Source: Owenia fusiformis (taxonomy: Eukaryota > Annelida > Polychaeta > Sabellida > Oweniidae). Taken from it: 64,000 nucleotides of DNA. How positions within the stretch are numbered: position 1 is the stretch's first letter; the number at the start of each line of letters is the position of its first letter. The position numbers and the translations under genes are program-made. Under the pieces are notes generated by a model. It was not told the origin of the DNA and did no database searches. It was given only the letters and a program-made list of their open reading frames with translations. This document shows positions 38,601-50,709 of the stretch, piece after piece. The stretch is taken from NCBI GenBank assembly GCA_903813345.2, contig CAIIXF020000001.1:8499098-8563097 (forward strand), written 5' to 3'.

Positions 38601-41600
38601 GGTAGTCTGCAGTTTTTATGGAAAGATAAAGATATTACACTACTTTTGTACAAAAGCAGTAGGTTGGCAAGTCTGTGTCATAATCTTTTTTATTTACATT
38701 TGTTGGCATATCATAAGCCATTGCAAGAAACCTCCTTCATTGACATCTGTCTTTGTGTGTATATGGGATCTTGTCAAATCAGAAAGAATCAAAACTGAAA
38801 CAGATCAGTCATGTTGTAACTCATTGAATTGATGAATTCCCCCAAAGTGACCTTGTAGTCTTAGCAAATGTTGAACTAAAAACTATCTCATAACTACTTT
38901 ATGTACAATTTACTTTTAGGTTATATGCTTAGATCTCTCAACTGAGATGGACAACATGACCTTTAGAACCAAGTCAGGGTAGGTTAATTAGAGATTATTT
39001 TACCAAAACAACATGTATTTAACTGTCTTATAGACATGAAAGAATATTTTTAATGCATCAAAGTGCTATGTTTAAAATTGTAAGTAATGATGATCTTGGT
39101 GACATTGTCTCCAACTTTTTTTATGTACAGTGGGGGGGGTGTATAGAGGGTTTTGGAAATGCATATACAATATTTTTCAGCTCTCTTATACCATATACAA
39201 TATTTTTTCACCCCTTTTACACCATATACAATATTTTTCACAGCTCTTATACCATATACGATATTTTAGGTGAAATACAATATACGATAATTTTGAAACT
39301 GCTTTTGATTAAAGTTTGGATATTTATAAGGAAATAATATTAGGAGAGAATCCATGTACTAAAGTAAATGTATTATTATAAGGGAAATAGACTCTACATA
39401 CATACCACAACAATTTCATTTATTACATTAAGAATAAGACACCATTCGGGTACATCCGCATGTTCAGAAAAGCTGTGACCACATTTTATTTTCAGGTAAA
39501 CAAGTTGATTTAAAACACATTTATGATATAAGATTCATGACTTATCTTTAGTGATTTCACAACCTACTTTGACCAAAAAACTAACTTTAACATTTCTGCA
39601 ATTTGCTAAAGCCATTAGCCCATTACCTGTAAAAGTACCATAAAGATATTCAAAATTAGCACAAAACCTGCATCAATGGAATGGGTGGAACTCAGTGTTC
39701 CTCTTTCTTATGACCTACTTTCCCATGACATATTTTAATGTCAATGGAATCCTTCATAGTGAGCCAGTGAAAAAAATCCTTGAAACATAATTGATGCAAA
39801 ATTGAGAATGTGGAATAAAAGATTCATCATGTGTTCTATGAAAATAAAGTTTGCTGAGGAAAATATGTATCAGATAGGTAATGAAGATTCACAAGGCACA
39901 ATAATTTTGTAAAGCAGTTACCTGAAAATATTAAGTATTGAAAACAGTTTCAGAAATAAAGGACTTCACAAACTTCCATGTAGATAATTCATTTTTGATT
40001 GGACTCGAGTCTGATAATTATAGTTTGAAATAAAGGCAAGACGAGACTTGATTGTTTAAACATTTGAAACAAGAGACACTTCGGGGTTTCAGATAAGGCA
40101 GCCTTAAAGACAGTATAAGTTAAACAAAGGTGTGTCAAAATAAAGCAAATTTCCATAAAGTTCAAACCACATGTTTCACGAATGATTTCAAGGCAAAGAT
40201 GTATTGATGAGAATGAAAACTACTCTATGCAACTAGAAATAACTTTCTTTTAAAGGACTTCAGACGGTATCGCAACAGATTTCAGTCATATATTGGATTT
40301 TGGCTATTTTCTGAGGATTTGAACAGGTGCATATGTTAGGCCAATGCATTAACTCCAGGACAAGCAATCATAGAGATTATAAAATAATTTGGACTTTAAG
40401 TCAGGGAAGGTGCAAATTTGCACCCCATCAACATGTTTTTTCTGTAATGTTGTCCTGATTTCCAGCCCTTTCCACACCTGTTTTTCAATGTTTGTTGCAT
40501 CGATCACTCTGTTGCGTTTTAAATGAAAATATGATTCATGCAGGGGTTTTAAAGATATCGATTTTGAATGACCAAAATTTAGCTGAAAACAATGGATCAC
40601 ATGAGTTTTCCCTATGGGAAAATAACATGGGAAATACATGTACTGTTTTCCACTTTATCCCAAATAAATCATATTTTAGAGGTTAACTGTGTCTCAAAAC
40701 TGTGTCTCAAAGTGCAACATATTGGTGCATCAAACATTGAAAAAACATATGTGGAAAGGCCTAAAAATCAGGACAACATTTCAGAAAAACCTTCCCTGTC
40801 TCAAAGTCCAAATTATTTTATTACCTCGATGAGTGCTTGATCTGGAGGTAATGCATTGGCCTAACATATGCACCTGTTCAAATCCCCAATGAATAGCCGA
40901 AATCCAACATATGACAGTTTGAAGACCAAATAAAAACCTTTTGCTATATTATGCTATATTAGCATTGTGATGCTTGTATTAAAACATGCGCTGTATGAAC
41001 ACTTTATACTCAAATATTTTAATGATTTATCCCACATACCCCGAAACACGAGTAGCCATAGTGACCATACTTTTCATCAAAGTTAAGATGAGTCAACATC
41101 GCCAACGTGCAAATGCCAATGTTTTTGCTATAAATCAAGCAACAATGGTCTGTACGACCTGTAATAAATATATAAGCAACGTTTTTATCACAAAATTCTT
41201 TGCAAATGATAGATAAAAAATAATCGAATAATTGAACGGAGGGGGGGGGGGGGGGTGAGTGAACGGAGGGGGGGTGGAGTAATATGTCTTTAAGGTGGAA
41301 GAAATTTCCACAAGTTTGTGTACTTGAAAAATGAACTCACTTACTCAGTAACTTGATGTTACAACTCTGAAAAGTGAAAAATGGGGACATATGGAGTTAA
41401 TGGAAGTTTTCATATGTCTTATAGACACATTACTCCCCCTCCGTTCAATTTTAATAACGTTCGATTACTTTTTATATAACGTATGGTAACGTGTTTTACA
41501 AAACCAATGATGACAATAGTTTTGTGATAATTACTTCACTTACAAGTATTTATTACAGGTCGTGTAGGCCCCTGTTGGTTGATTTATAGCAAAAAATTGG

Positions 41601-44600
41601 CATTTGCACGTTGTCGACGCTGCACTTTTTTAATAGATCTTTTATTTTAGAACTCCACAGTTCAAAAAAATCCAAGAAGACCTAACATATTCCCCCGTCC
41701 ACTGCGTCTATTCCTTTAGCCATTCAATTGTAAACTTTCTCTTGAAAAAATAAATCTTCAAGATTTGTTGAATTTTCTACCAAAAACCAGCTAGATCTAC
41801 CCCCCTCCGTTCATTTCTTCTGATCATCCGGCGTGATTCTTATTTGAGACTATATTTAACACCTCCTGTGAAAATTTGAATGAAAAGGGCACAAAACTCT
41901 TAGTTTGAGAAGGATTTTTTCTTAACTTACAGTATTGATTGACCTGGAATGTGGAACCAATTAGAGAGACTACTTTTCCATGTTTTTCCAACACGGTTAC
42001 AGTAAGAGAGTTGGCACAATGGGGAACTTTAGGGTGCACTTTCTTCATAATTAGCCTTTTTTAATTCTAGATACCATATATTCTCTATTATAATATACCA
42101 TATTTTTTACACCTCTTATACCATATACGATAAATTTTCCCCCCTCTTATACAATATACAAGAAATTTTCAGCCTCTTATACGATATACAATATCTCTAT
42201 ACACCCCCCCCTACAGTGTTTGGCATTCAGTGGTCAGCGTTCAACATCTGTAACAAATGACAAGTGGTGACATTTTGCATGTTAATGCCTTCTTTATTTT
42301 TGTAATTATTTCATCAGTACAATTTATCTATAAAATACTTTTTTTATTTGAGGTATTACATAAATAAAAGAAGTTATATTTGTATGATATCATTTCCAGT
42401 CAACTTCTAATACATAAATATTTCTTATTGTCTCGTATTGCAGAACAGCATTTTCTCCCCTGAAACTTATAAAAAGAGCCCTAGGTATATATGTCAACTT
42501 GAAGTCCAGAATTGACAGTAGACATCAGTTTGCATTGGTCTTCCTCAGGGACCAGGCCCTCTTGGTAAATCTTCTATTTACTTCTCATTTCTCAATACAA
42601 ATTCAGTTGTTTACAATGCTAGGTAACACTGGGGAATAGGGAACAAGTGAAACTCAGAGCAGATACAGTGAAGTGCATGAGGTAGCCCTGTCTTTATTTT
42701 TAAAATGTATATTAATTAAGGAATGATGTTTGTTCACTCAGATTGGAATTACTGTGAAAATTTCTACTCTCGCAGTTCAACTTTAAAACAGTGAATCTTA
42801 GAAATGGAATTTCTTTTGAACACAGTGTTTCAAGTAATAAAAACTGCCATTAATGATGCTTATAAATCAATTTCAAAGATGTTTAGCAATGTATCACAAA
42901 ATAAATGAACGTCAGTTCTCAGAATCAACAAGACGAATGTCTGGCAATTTATAATTCAATTATTTCTTGCAGATGGGCAACCTGACAACAGACCCACAAA
43001 GATTTCTGGAACTGCTTGAGGGACTGAATACTACTTATGAAGCAGACTCATTTGACATGACTTCACTTTTCAATTCAGTGTAAGTTTGAATAGTTTTTTG
43101 CACTTTTGATACCATAAAGTTAAACAACAGCACATGTAAGTACATGTAGTCAGACCAATTGTTTTCCATTATACATGTAGTTAGACCAATTGTATTCCAT
43201 TGTGCATGCAAGTACATGTATTCAGACCAATTGTATTCCATTGTACATGTAGTCAGACCAATTGTATTCCATTGTACATGTACATACATGTAGTTGGACC
43301 AATTGTTCTCCATTGAACTAATGCATGATTGATTTATTAATTTAATTTAATTTTTTGTTGTAGATGTGATAGGCTTGATTTGCCTAAGATAGACAATGTA
43401 GCCTTGACTCCACCACCTTATATTATACGTACAATATTCATATATGGAAGATCACACACAAAACCTCATTTCACAGATCAGCAGGTAGGACTTCAAACTC
43501 GTAACATATGCTATATATAATAATGCTCAGACTTTAGGCAATGTCTGTTAATACCATGGTACCAAAATTTGTGATAGATGGTTATAGGTAGCGATCTGAG
43601 GCACATCGATCAGGGTGTTGTCAGGACAATTTCTCTTGTGACTTAGGTTATGTATTTAGGTCTATCTCAACAGATTTTACTGGTCTTATGCGCCGCAAAT
43701 GGTGCGAAAGATGTTAAAATTGCATTTTCGACCCTAAAATTCAGATTTCTTGGGGGTACATTATTATTTAGCTATAAAACAAAAACTAAACAACCAATGC
43801 TTCTTTCTTTTGGTGTTTCTGTTAAGAGTAATCATACTTGAAATGCATATGTAAAAAGATTGAAGAATTTTAACTTTATTTAAAAACAGCAACATTTTTT
43901 CACCCTAAAATCATAGAATTTAGGGGGGTTGAGAGACATTGATTGGAATTGATTTTTTAATTTCTCAATCAATCTCAGTTTAATATTAATGGAACTTTCC
44001 TAAAAGTAGCACCAACATGTCCCCAACACATTACCATAAAGAAAAAACTCAAACTCTAACATGTTTTTTGCCTATATGGGTCAATTTAACTCTCCCCTCT
44101 TTCCCTTTTTAGAAGGGCGTGGCCATATTGGCATGTTCATCTAAAAATAAATACTTCATGTTCATATCCATCCTCCGATCACAGGGCTTCAAAATCCAGA
44201 ACATATTCTTTCTTTTTACCCCCAGCAATAAACAGTTACAATTTCCCCGATTAAGAACTCGCAATCTGATTGGCTGTCGCAACACTGCGACAGAAATCAT
44301 GTATAAGTCATTGTGCATAATTAGATCACGTGATTCAGTTAAATCAGGCGCGTCCAAATTGGTTATCGCAGGGGGAAGAAGGAGGTACAGATTCTGGACA
44401 CCTGCTTAGGAGGATGGTTCATATCATGTTATCATTTTTATGTCACCAACAAAAAGTGGTGACATATTGTTATAGTCTCTGTTCTTTTTTGACAGTGGTC
44501 AGTGGTCGGCGGTTTGTGGTTGGAGCTTGGCAATTGGTGTCTGTAACAAATTCTTACAATTTCAAATAATTAACAAATTCTGTATAGACTGACTTCAATT

Positions 44601-47600
44601 GTTTTCAAAATCATCTATGTGTTTTCAGATATTCAAATCTGACTTTATATTTAAGATTTGACCTTCAATGACCTTTTCAAGGTCAGAAAAAGTCTTTTTT
44701 CAACTTGCTTCAAATTAACCATTTTTTCAAAATCATCTATAAGTTATCAGAAGTTCAAATCTGACTTAAGGTTTGAGATTTGACCTTCAATGACCTTCTT
44801 AAGATTTAAGAATATAGATTTGATCATTAAATGACATTCTAAAGGTCAAAATAGATTTGACCTTTAGTGACCTCCTCAAGGTCAAAAAGGTATTTTTTAT
44901 CTTGTTTCAACTAGGTGGTGACATTTTGTCATGTTAATGCCTTGTTTTACGTGTAGCTAGTGAATGTCTTTGAAATGACATAAGCCTAATACAGTGGGAC
45001 CTGGGTTAGTGAACACCTTTCTCTAGTGAACACCTGTGTAAAATGAACACCCTGTTTTCAGCACATACCTTGATTCCAATACAAATTGTCTTTCTGTATT
45101 GAAATCTTTTTTGTGGCTCTATAGATGTTCACTTTACACAGGTTTTACTTTATACAAAACACCTTTATATTTAACTTTAATTAATAAACTGATTATCTAA
45201 TTGCAATAATAAATTGCTATCTATTATTTGCAGGGAACATGTAGCAAAACAATAAGGGAGAATAGTAAGCTATTAAAGGCTTATTACTGTCTGATGTTCT
45301 ATTATTAACTAATTTGATTGATTCAATTGATGGCTTTCTCAATCCATTCCAAATTGAGGACAATGATCATTTATACTGCATATCATATGGAATGCCAACA
45401 CCCTCTAATTTAGCAGATGATCTCTTAAATGCAGCATCCAAGGGCACACAAGCCTTTAAGCAATTTATTCAAGACCAATTTGTGCAGAAGGGAAAAAGTT
45501 TTCATGACCCCATAAAAGAATGAAACTGAAAACATCTGAATTCAATGCTGGAGTCAAAAAGGTGAAAAGCTCTGGAAACAAACTGATTGAGATTAGAGCT
45601 GAGCGCAATACATTTGGCCAGTTAGTCATGTTATCAGAGCAGCATAGTATCAGTCTAAAGCGAATATTGGAATATCCCCTGAGTCCAATACCCTGGGCTC
45701 TTGGAACACCTGATGGGCTCTTGGTTAAAACAGAAAAGTCAAAATTATTACATGAGCTGGAAACATATAATATTACATGGACCCAAACCAGAAAAAACAA
45801 TTATAGTCTATGATGGCAATGCATTGTTCCATATACTTCCTGAGCGACCCAAAACATTTGGATTATTGGCAGAGAGGATCCTTCAGATGCTTCCTATAAG
45901 AAAGATTCAATTAAAGAACCAGAAAGAATACGCAGGCGTGTCTCCAAAAAGCTAATAATAAAAGGACCTAATACCACAATTCCTAACAATTGGAAGGAAT
46001 TGCTTTCAAATGATGAGAATGAAATGCAGCTGAGTCAGTTGACCCTTGAAGAATGGAAAAAGATAAAAATGCTCCTAAACTCAAAGAAAGACAGATTCAT
46101 GTGGTGAGATCTGTACAGTGGTAACCAGTGATAGAACTACTGTTACACATAGAGTTGAATCAAGCCTGAAATCTTCCCACAAAGAGGCAGATACAAAAAT
46201 TATACTCCATGCAATTAACATGAAATAACTTGAAAATACAGAAAAAACTATAGTTGTGAGATCCCCAGATAGCGATGTTTTTGTACTTCTTGTGCACTTT
46301 CCAATCTTATTCAAACTCCATTAATTTTTGACACTGGTAGTGCAGACCATATATGACTTATTAAAGGTGCAACATTTAGTGCAGGGGGGTATTTCAACGA
46401 TCATTGACCAGTGTCAAAATATATTTAAGTTTGGATATTTCATCAAGAGTAACATATATTTTTATTATCTACAAAGAAACCCCCTTGATGAACATTATTT
46501 CAGCTGATATTCCTCTTGAAACGTGGTGAATCTTAAAAATCTATAAGTGGGACTCCCTTTATAGAAGCTTTGAACTGAATTTACACTTCTAAATTAAGAG
46601 TTTATCCATACATTTTAAGAAAATAGATATGTCAAAGAAGATGTTAAGCCAAATATTGACCTGATAGCTCAGAAAAAATTGAATTTTCTCTCTACAGTCC
46701 CTTGTTGCCCCTTTAATGTAAAGGAAGTAGGAAATGCGCTCAGTTCAGACATTTGTAAATTTGTAATGCTTTACCAGCCTTCCATTCATTCACTGGATGT
46801 GATTCCTTCAGTGCCTTTGTGAGAAGGGAGAAAGTGTCTCCCCCTAAATTACTTATGAGAATTTCAAAAAGGTTTTGGCACCATTGGAGGGGTCATTAGT
46901 GATCAAACTGCTAAATGTGCTGAGAAGTTTACTTGCCAGATGTATGGAAACAAAAAGTGTTCAAATATAAATGAGCTGAGATATACCTTATTCAAGAACA
47001 AATTTCAACCAAAATCTGCTCCAAGTGTGATAACAAGCTATGAAGGCACTAACAATAAGCCTCCTACCCCCATGTACAGATTCATTACAGCAGCATCTGG
47101 CAAGGGCCAGTTATCAAGCACACATATGGAAACTTGCCAACATCCCCTCCCCATCAATTCCCTCCCCTGTGTCACATGGATGGAGGATGAAAGATGGCCA
47201 TTTGGATTTCAATGGGTGTCAAATCCAGATAAAATTCTACCCCAGGACCTGGTAGATGTTATCGTATTAGATGATACTTTAGAAGATCAAAATGAAGAGG
47301 AAGTTTATGAAATACGAAGCTTTATGGATCAAATATATTCTGGTGAATAAAAACTACATTTGTGATGACAGAAATTCATACAATGAGTAAAATTAATATT
47401 ATGACTGAGTCGTGAACTGTGTATTAGATATTATTATATCACTATCTAGCTAGCGACAGTATGATTGGTCGAAACCGGGTCACATGTCGTGGGATATCTG
47501 GCGATATTCAATGGCAATGCTAATCAGAAAAAACAACCGTGAGATATCTAGCGATATCCCACGCTCCCGGGAATTTTCAAAGAATTTGTTTTCGTTCAGT

Positions 47601-49800
47601 GTAAATAATTTAGTTCAGTGTAAGTCAAAATGGCAGACGAACCGAGTAGATTCAATGTATTTCAATGTTAACCTATGACTTAATAATATTAGGGATGTTT
47701 AGCTAGACAGTGATATAATAAAACAAATATTTCACTCTATTTTCGGTGAATACCTGTAGCACTTTCACAAGGTGATATTCCACTTGCCCTTCGGGCTTCG
47801 TGGAATATCACTTGTGAAAGATGTACAGGTATTCACCTCAATAGAGTGAAATATTTGTTCAATATTCAACTTCAGATTTTTAATATTCTTATATCTCGAG
47901 CCTACATAGAAAAAAAAAATTGTATTATAAATAATTCACAGGTATGTACTATATGTTTACACCTAAGTGAAAATATTTTATGGTAATATATTTGATAAAA
48001 TACATGATATGTACATGTATTCATTTAATGTGACATCATGCTACTGTTTAAATCCACATGTATGAATGGCCACACCCCTTTTATAAGGGAAAGAGGGGAG
48101 AGGTAAATTGACCCATATAGGCAAAAAACATGTTAGAGTTTGAGTTTTTTCTTTATGGTAATGTGTTGGGGACATGTTGGTGCTACTTTTAGGAAAGTTC
48201 CATTAATATTAAACTGCGATTGATTGAGAAATTAAAAAATCAATTCCAATCAATGTCTCTCAACCCCCCTAAATTCTATGATTTTAGGGTGAAAAAATGT
48301 TGCTGTTTTTAAATAAAGTTAAAATTCTTCAATTTTTTTACATATGCATTTTAAGTATGATTACTCTTAACAGAAACATCAAAAGAAAGAAGCATTGGTT
48401 GTTTAGTTTTTGTTTTATAGCTAAATAATAATGTACCCCCAAGAAATCTGAATTTTAGGGTCGAAAATGCAATTTTAACATCTTTCGCACCATTTGCGGC
48501 GCATAAGACCAGTAAAATCTGTTGAGATAGACCTAAATACATAACCTAAGTCACAAGAGAAATTGTCCCGACAACACCCTGATCGAAGTGCCTCAGATCG
48601 CTACCTATTATGGTTAACTTCAAAAGTAATGGTCAAATTGATCAAATAGTAAGAACGAGTTGCTCTGATGCCCCTGTGTTTTTGAACAAATTCACAAAGA
48701 CCAATAAAATAATGTTAAAATGGCCTGAATTTCTATAGAACATCTAGATCAAATCCTGTACTTTTCATTTGATTTTACTGCACTACTATGAAAGGCCTTC
48801 TTGTGAGCATAATAATAAAGTCATACTTCAGTTATATTATCTGTTTCAGACCAGACGAATGTTACAGTCATCTCCATATTTCTTCTTTGATGCATTCTAT
48901 ATCCATGAGACACCGGGAGATGACAATGATTGTGAGGTTAGTTGAGCTGAAGCTCCTTCAAGTCTTGTATCATGCCTCTGTGTTCCTCACCCTATTCTTT
49001 CAATAGATAGTTGGGAAGGGGAATAGGGGAATATGACTTGATGAGAGACTAAAGTTCTTGCAGCACTAATTTATACATACTGGAGTTTCTCTAATAAGCC
49101 CATGGGCATTTATTTGAAAGAGAGGTAAAAAGTAAATTAATCTTGTTTTAAAACACCAATAACAATAATAGATGCCCAAAGTGGGGGGGAAGCATTCAAG
49201 AAAACGAATAGTACCCATTGAAATTGCCTATGATACTAGTGCCAAACAAAGATGATTAGCGTAAACTTGAAATGAAATATCAATTTTATATAATTTTATA
49301 ATATATATTTTATATATTTTATATTTGATATATATTTTTTAACTTAATGTCAAGATTATTTAGCCAATGATCACTGTAAAGTACGGAAAGCCTCCTTTTA
49401 AGAAAGTTGTTTAGATTTCAGAACGTTCATTGAACAGACAACATACAGCCTGTGAGTCATCAAAGAAAAATTATGCAAACTTCTAAAACTAATCCTTGAT
49501 TCTAGGATTAGGCCTATTACATTGTTATAAATATACACCTCTGTTTAAAGTAAATTTGTATTTGACTTGTCATTGATAGAAGTACAAGTATATTGTAATT
49601 TGTAAAACTACATTTTTTTGTTATTGCAGGCCATATATGATTACATCTGTGACTTGGATGACAAGGGACATTCCTATGTGTTTGAGGTTTCAAAAAATCC
49701 AACTAAACTCTATGACTGTATGGCCCAATTTCTAGCCCATCCCCTACAGAGACCATTACAAAAGGACATTTCTTATAAAATTGAGGCCAGGGAAAAATGA
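35666..49800 (+). CDS. BABAM1: BABAM1/MERIT40, complete
   Basis: Scaffold subunit of the BRCA1-A complex (K63-ubiquitin removal at DNA breaks) and of cytoplasmic BRISC. Exons: 35666-35956, 38920-38978, 42444-42564, 42973-43079, 43364-43484, 48850-48936, 49630-49800; 957 bases, 318 residues plus stop (human about 329). An in-frame TAA lies nine bases before the ATG, fixing the start. The first 85 residues are disordered and Ser/Asp-rich with KPLPPVPKN. The VWA-like domain follows: INCPEKI-VICLDLSTEM, then SRIDSRHQFALVFL, MGNLTTDPQRFLELLEGLN, VALTPPPYIIRTIFIYGRS, SSPYFFFDAFYIHE, SYVFEVSKN and MAQFLAHPLQRPLQK. Introns of 3.0, 3.5 and 5.4 kb are mostly transposons. Polyadenylation candidates are AATAAA at 50049-50054 and 50589-50594. 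Confidence 0.96.
36074..38176. mobile_element. TTAA-type MITE split by a MULE-like element
   Basis: The left part (GGTGCAACAAGTAGTGCAGAGG.. from about 36078) and the right part (37931-38176, ending TTGCCCC before TTAA) together correspond to the uninterrupted copy at 46365-46712. The break lies at CCCCTAGAT, which is duplicated by the inserted element at 36202-37930. Confidence 0.75.
36202..37930. mobile_element. MULE-like non-autonomous element, 1.7 kb, terminal inverted repeats of about 230 bp
   Basis: TTATCCCGTTCCAGGACTTA at the left is reversed in TAAGTCCTGGAACGGGATAA at the right, and the match continues for about 230 bp. Flanks carry a 9-bp duplication CCCCTAGAT (36193-36201 and 37931-37939). 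Long inverted repeats plus a 9-bp duplication are typical of Mutator-like elements. Inside lies another inverted repeat (36432-36530 against 36628-36725). No transposase was recognised. A smaller relative is at 53317-53862. Confidence 0.85.
40266..40924. mobile_element. Foldback element, copy 2
   Basis: Same family as 26156-26865: GTATCGCAACAGATTT near the left end, a central stretch with GTTTTCCCTATGGGAAAATAAC-like symmetry, and reversed arms ending near CATATGACAGTTTGAAG. It is more diverged than copy 1 and lies within the 39133-42211 element. Confidence 0.65.
40986..41640. repeat. Inverted repeat around long G and C tracts
   Basis: CAACGTGCAAATGCCAATGT, GGTCTGTACGACCTGTAATA and TTGAACGGAGGGG on the left are reversed in CCCCTCCGTTCAA, TATTACAGGTCGTGTAGGCC and TTGGCATTTGCACGTTG on the right. 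A related single arm lies at about 58180-58380. It is probably a foldback element of about 700 bp. Confidence 0.65.
43130..43312. repeat. Minisatellite, about five units of 34-43 bp
   Basis: Repeats of CAGACCAATTGTATTCCATT and TACATGTA spacers, variable in length, in the BABAM1 intron between exons 42973-43079 and 43364-43484. Confidence 0.8.
44655..44890. repeat. Degenerate repeats of TGACCTTCAATGACCTT
   Basis: Copies at 44659-44674, 44781-44796 and 44858-44873 and weaker ones between, in a block bounded by TGTCACCAACAAAAAGTGG and AGGTGGTGACATTTTG. Similar block ends occur near 1935 and 42280, so this is probably another dispersed element. Confidence 0.6.
45235..47350 (+). pseudogene. Decayed transposon-borne gene of the FTGCD family, FEN1/PIN-like motifs
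   Basis: Pieces in order: IDGFLNPFQIEDNDHLYCIS (45322), PIPWALGTPDGLLVKTEKSK, YDGNALFHILPERPKTFGLL (45810), SIKEPERIRRR and NWKELLSNDEN, then SSHKEADTKIILHA (46165), VRSPDSDVFVLLVHF (46260), LPAFHSFTGCDSFSAFVRR (46770), MYGNKKCSNINELRYTLF (46940) and QDLVDVIVLDDT. This order matches a long uncharacterised protein family common in invertebrate genomes, from memory. The copy has frameshifts near 45525, 45790, 45900 and 46880, a stop at 46224-46226, and a MITE at 46365-46712. The aspartates of DGN, EADTK, SPDSD and GCD follow the pattern of FEN1/XPG/PIN nucleases; that fold assignment is inference. Confidence 0.75.
46365..46712. mobile_element. TTAA-type MITE, intact copy inside the FTGCD pseudogene
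   Basis: 348 bp, flanked by TTAA (46361-46364 and 46713-46716). Ends AGGTGCAACA and TTGCCCCT are inverted repeats. Relatives at 36074-38176 and 52193-52512. TTAA duplications fit Kolobok or piggyBac superfamilies. It separates the codons for FDTG from those for FTGCD in the host pseudogene. Confidence 0.8.
47722..47859. repeat. Hairpin of about 60-bp arms
   Basis: AACAAATATTTCACTCTATT, GGTGAATACCTGTA and TGATATTCCAC on the left are mirrored by GTGGAATATCA, TACAGGTATTCACC and AATAGAGTGAAATATTTGTT on the right, with CCCTTCGGG at the tip. It is probably a small foldback insertion in the 5-kb element. Confidence 0.75.
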
Positions 49801-50048
49801 CAGCCATCTGAATTTGTGTTGAATGAGGTGGTGACAGTGCAATGACAGCAATGAGGTGAAAATAGAGAACCTAACCAACAAGTCTCACACTGAGAAAAGT
49901 TGCTGCTGCATGTAATACTAGTATGTATTATGACATGAGTATGAGAGGTCCCAGTTCATGGATGTTCATCCTCCTCTCTATCAATGGAGATGTCTGAATC
50001 TGAAGATGACTAAGGTGCTATTTAGGGAGATGGAATAGAATGTGATTT

Positions 50049-50054
50049 AATAAA
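50049..50054 (+). promoter_or_regulatory. BABAM1: Candidate polyadenylation signal of BABAM1
   Basis: AATAAA 249 bases after the stop codon. A second AATAAA at 50589-50594 would give a longer 3' UTR. Confidence 0.45.
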
Positions 50055-50709
50055 CATTCTTATTTTTCTATGTTAACAGTCAACTATGACATGTTTAATA
50101 TGTTTGGAAAATCCACAGAATACCAGCTTGTCTATAACCTAAGACCTCTTATATAGAACTCATAGGTTCTAAAATGTCAATAAGTACTCATAGTTGTAGC
50201 ATTGGTAACTGATATGTTGATGAAAAAGATGATGTATGTTGATTTTACTGTTAAGCATATCTTATGAATCATGTACTACAGCAAGTGCTATCATATGTAT
50301 CACCAAGTCTGCTTTGGGTCCTAAAGACCTTAGTAGGTAAATGGTATTACAATGAAAACATTCTAACTTTAAAGACAACATGAAGGATTCAATGACTATT
50401 GGCACTTCAAACACTGATGGTGATATTTATATTAATCAGTTGGATCAAAACAAGTTTTTACTTTGAACCATACATTAAGTCAGCACAAGATGTAGAATTT
50501 CTCTTTACAGATTTTTAACAATCTACAGTGTCCATTATTTCATAGTCATGTAAGTCAACTTGAATAGCACATTGTAACAATACATTCAAATAAAGAATTG
50601 CATTACTGTTGATAAACAAATTCTGGATTGTTATTGATACTTAACTGCCTCAATTCCTTTGGATCAAGCACATTCTGGAAACCCTGGTAATTGTACTGGC
50701 CAATACATA

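Larger units (their letters stand above)
39133..42211. mobile_element. 3.1-kb element with G-tract ends and subterminal tandem repeats
   Basis: GGGGGGGTGTATAGAG at the left end and CTCTATACACCCCCCC at the right are inverted repeats; TACAGTG flanks both (39126-39132 and 42212-42218), a 7-bp duplication. Both ends carry inverted tandem copies of a unit of about 28 bp (CTCTTATACCATATACAATA). The interior holds two other foldback units. No transposase was recognised. Confidence 0.7.
43585..48607. mobile_element. 5.0-kb DNA transposon with 541-bp terminal inverted repeats and 3-bp TTA duplication
   Basis: 43585-44125 and 48067-48607 are reverse complements with only scattered differences; the ends read TAGGTAGCGATCTGAGG and CCTCAGATCGCTACCTA. 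TTA lies directly outside each end (582-584 and 608-610 of the 43- and 48-kb lines), compatible with TWA duplications of PIF/Harbinger-type elements. Inside are a decayed gene (45235-47350), a TTAA-MITE, TGACCTT repeats and a hairpin. The whole unit fills most of BABAM1 intron 5. Confidence 0.8.

Noticed and set aside
43130-43312. Regular repeats with spacers, like a CRISPR array
   Set aside because: Eukaryotic intron, units unequal and spacers similar to each other; it is a minisatellite.
43650-48542. Same 63-codon frame at both ends of the 5-kb element
   Set aside because: It is the terminal inverted repeat read from either side.
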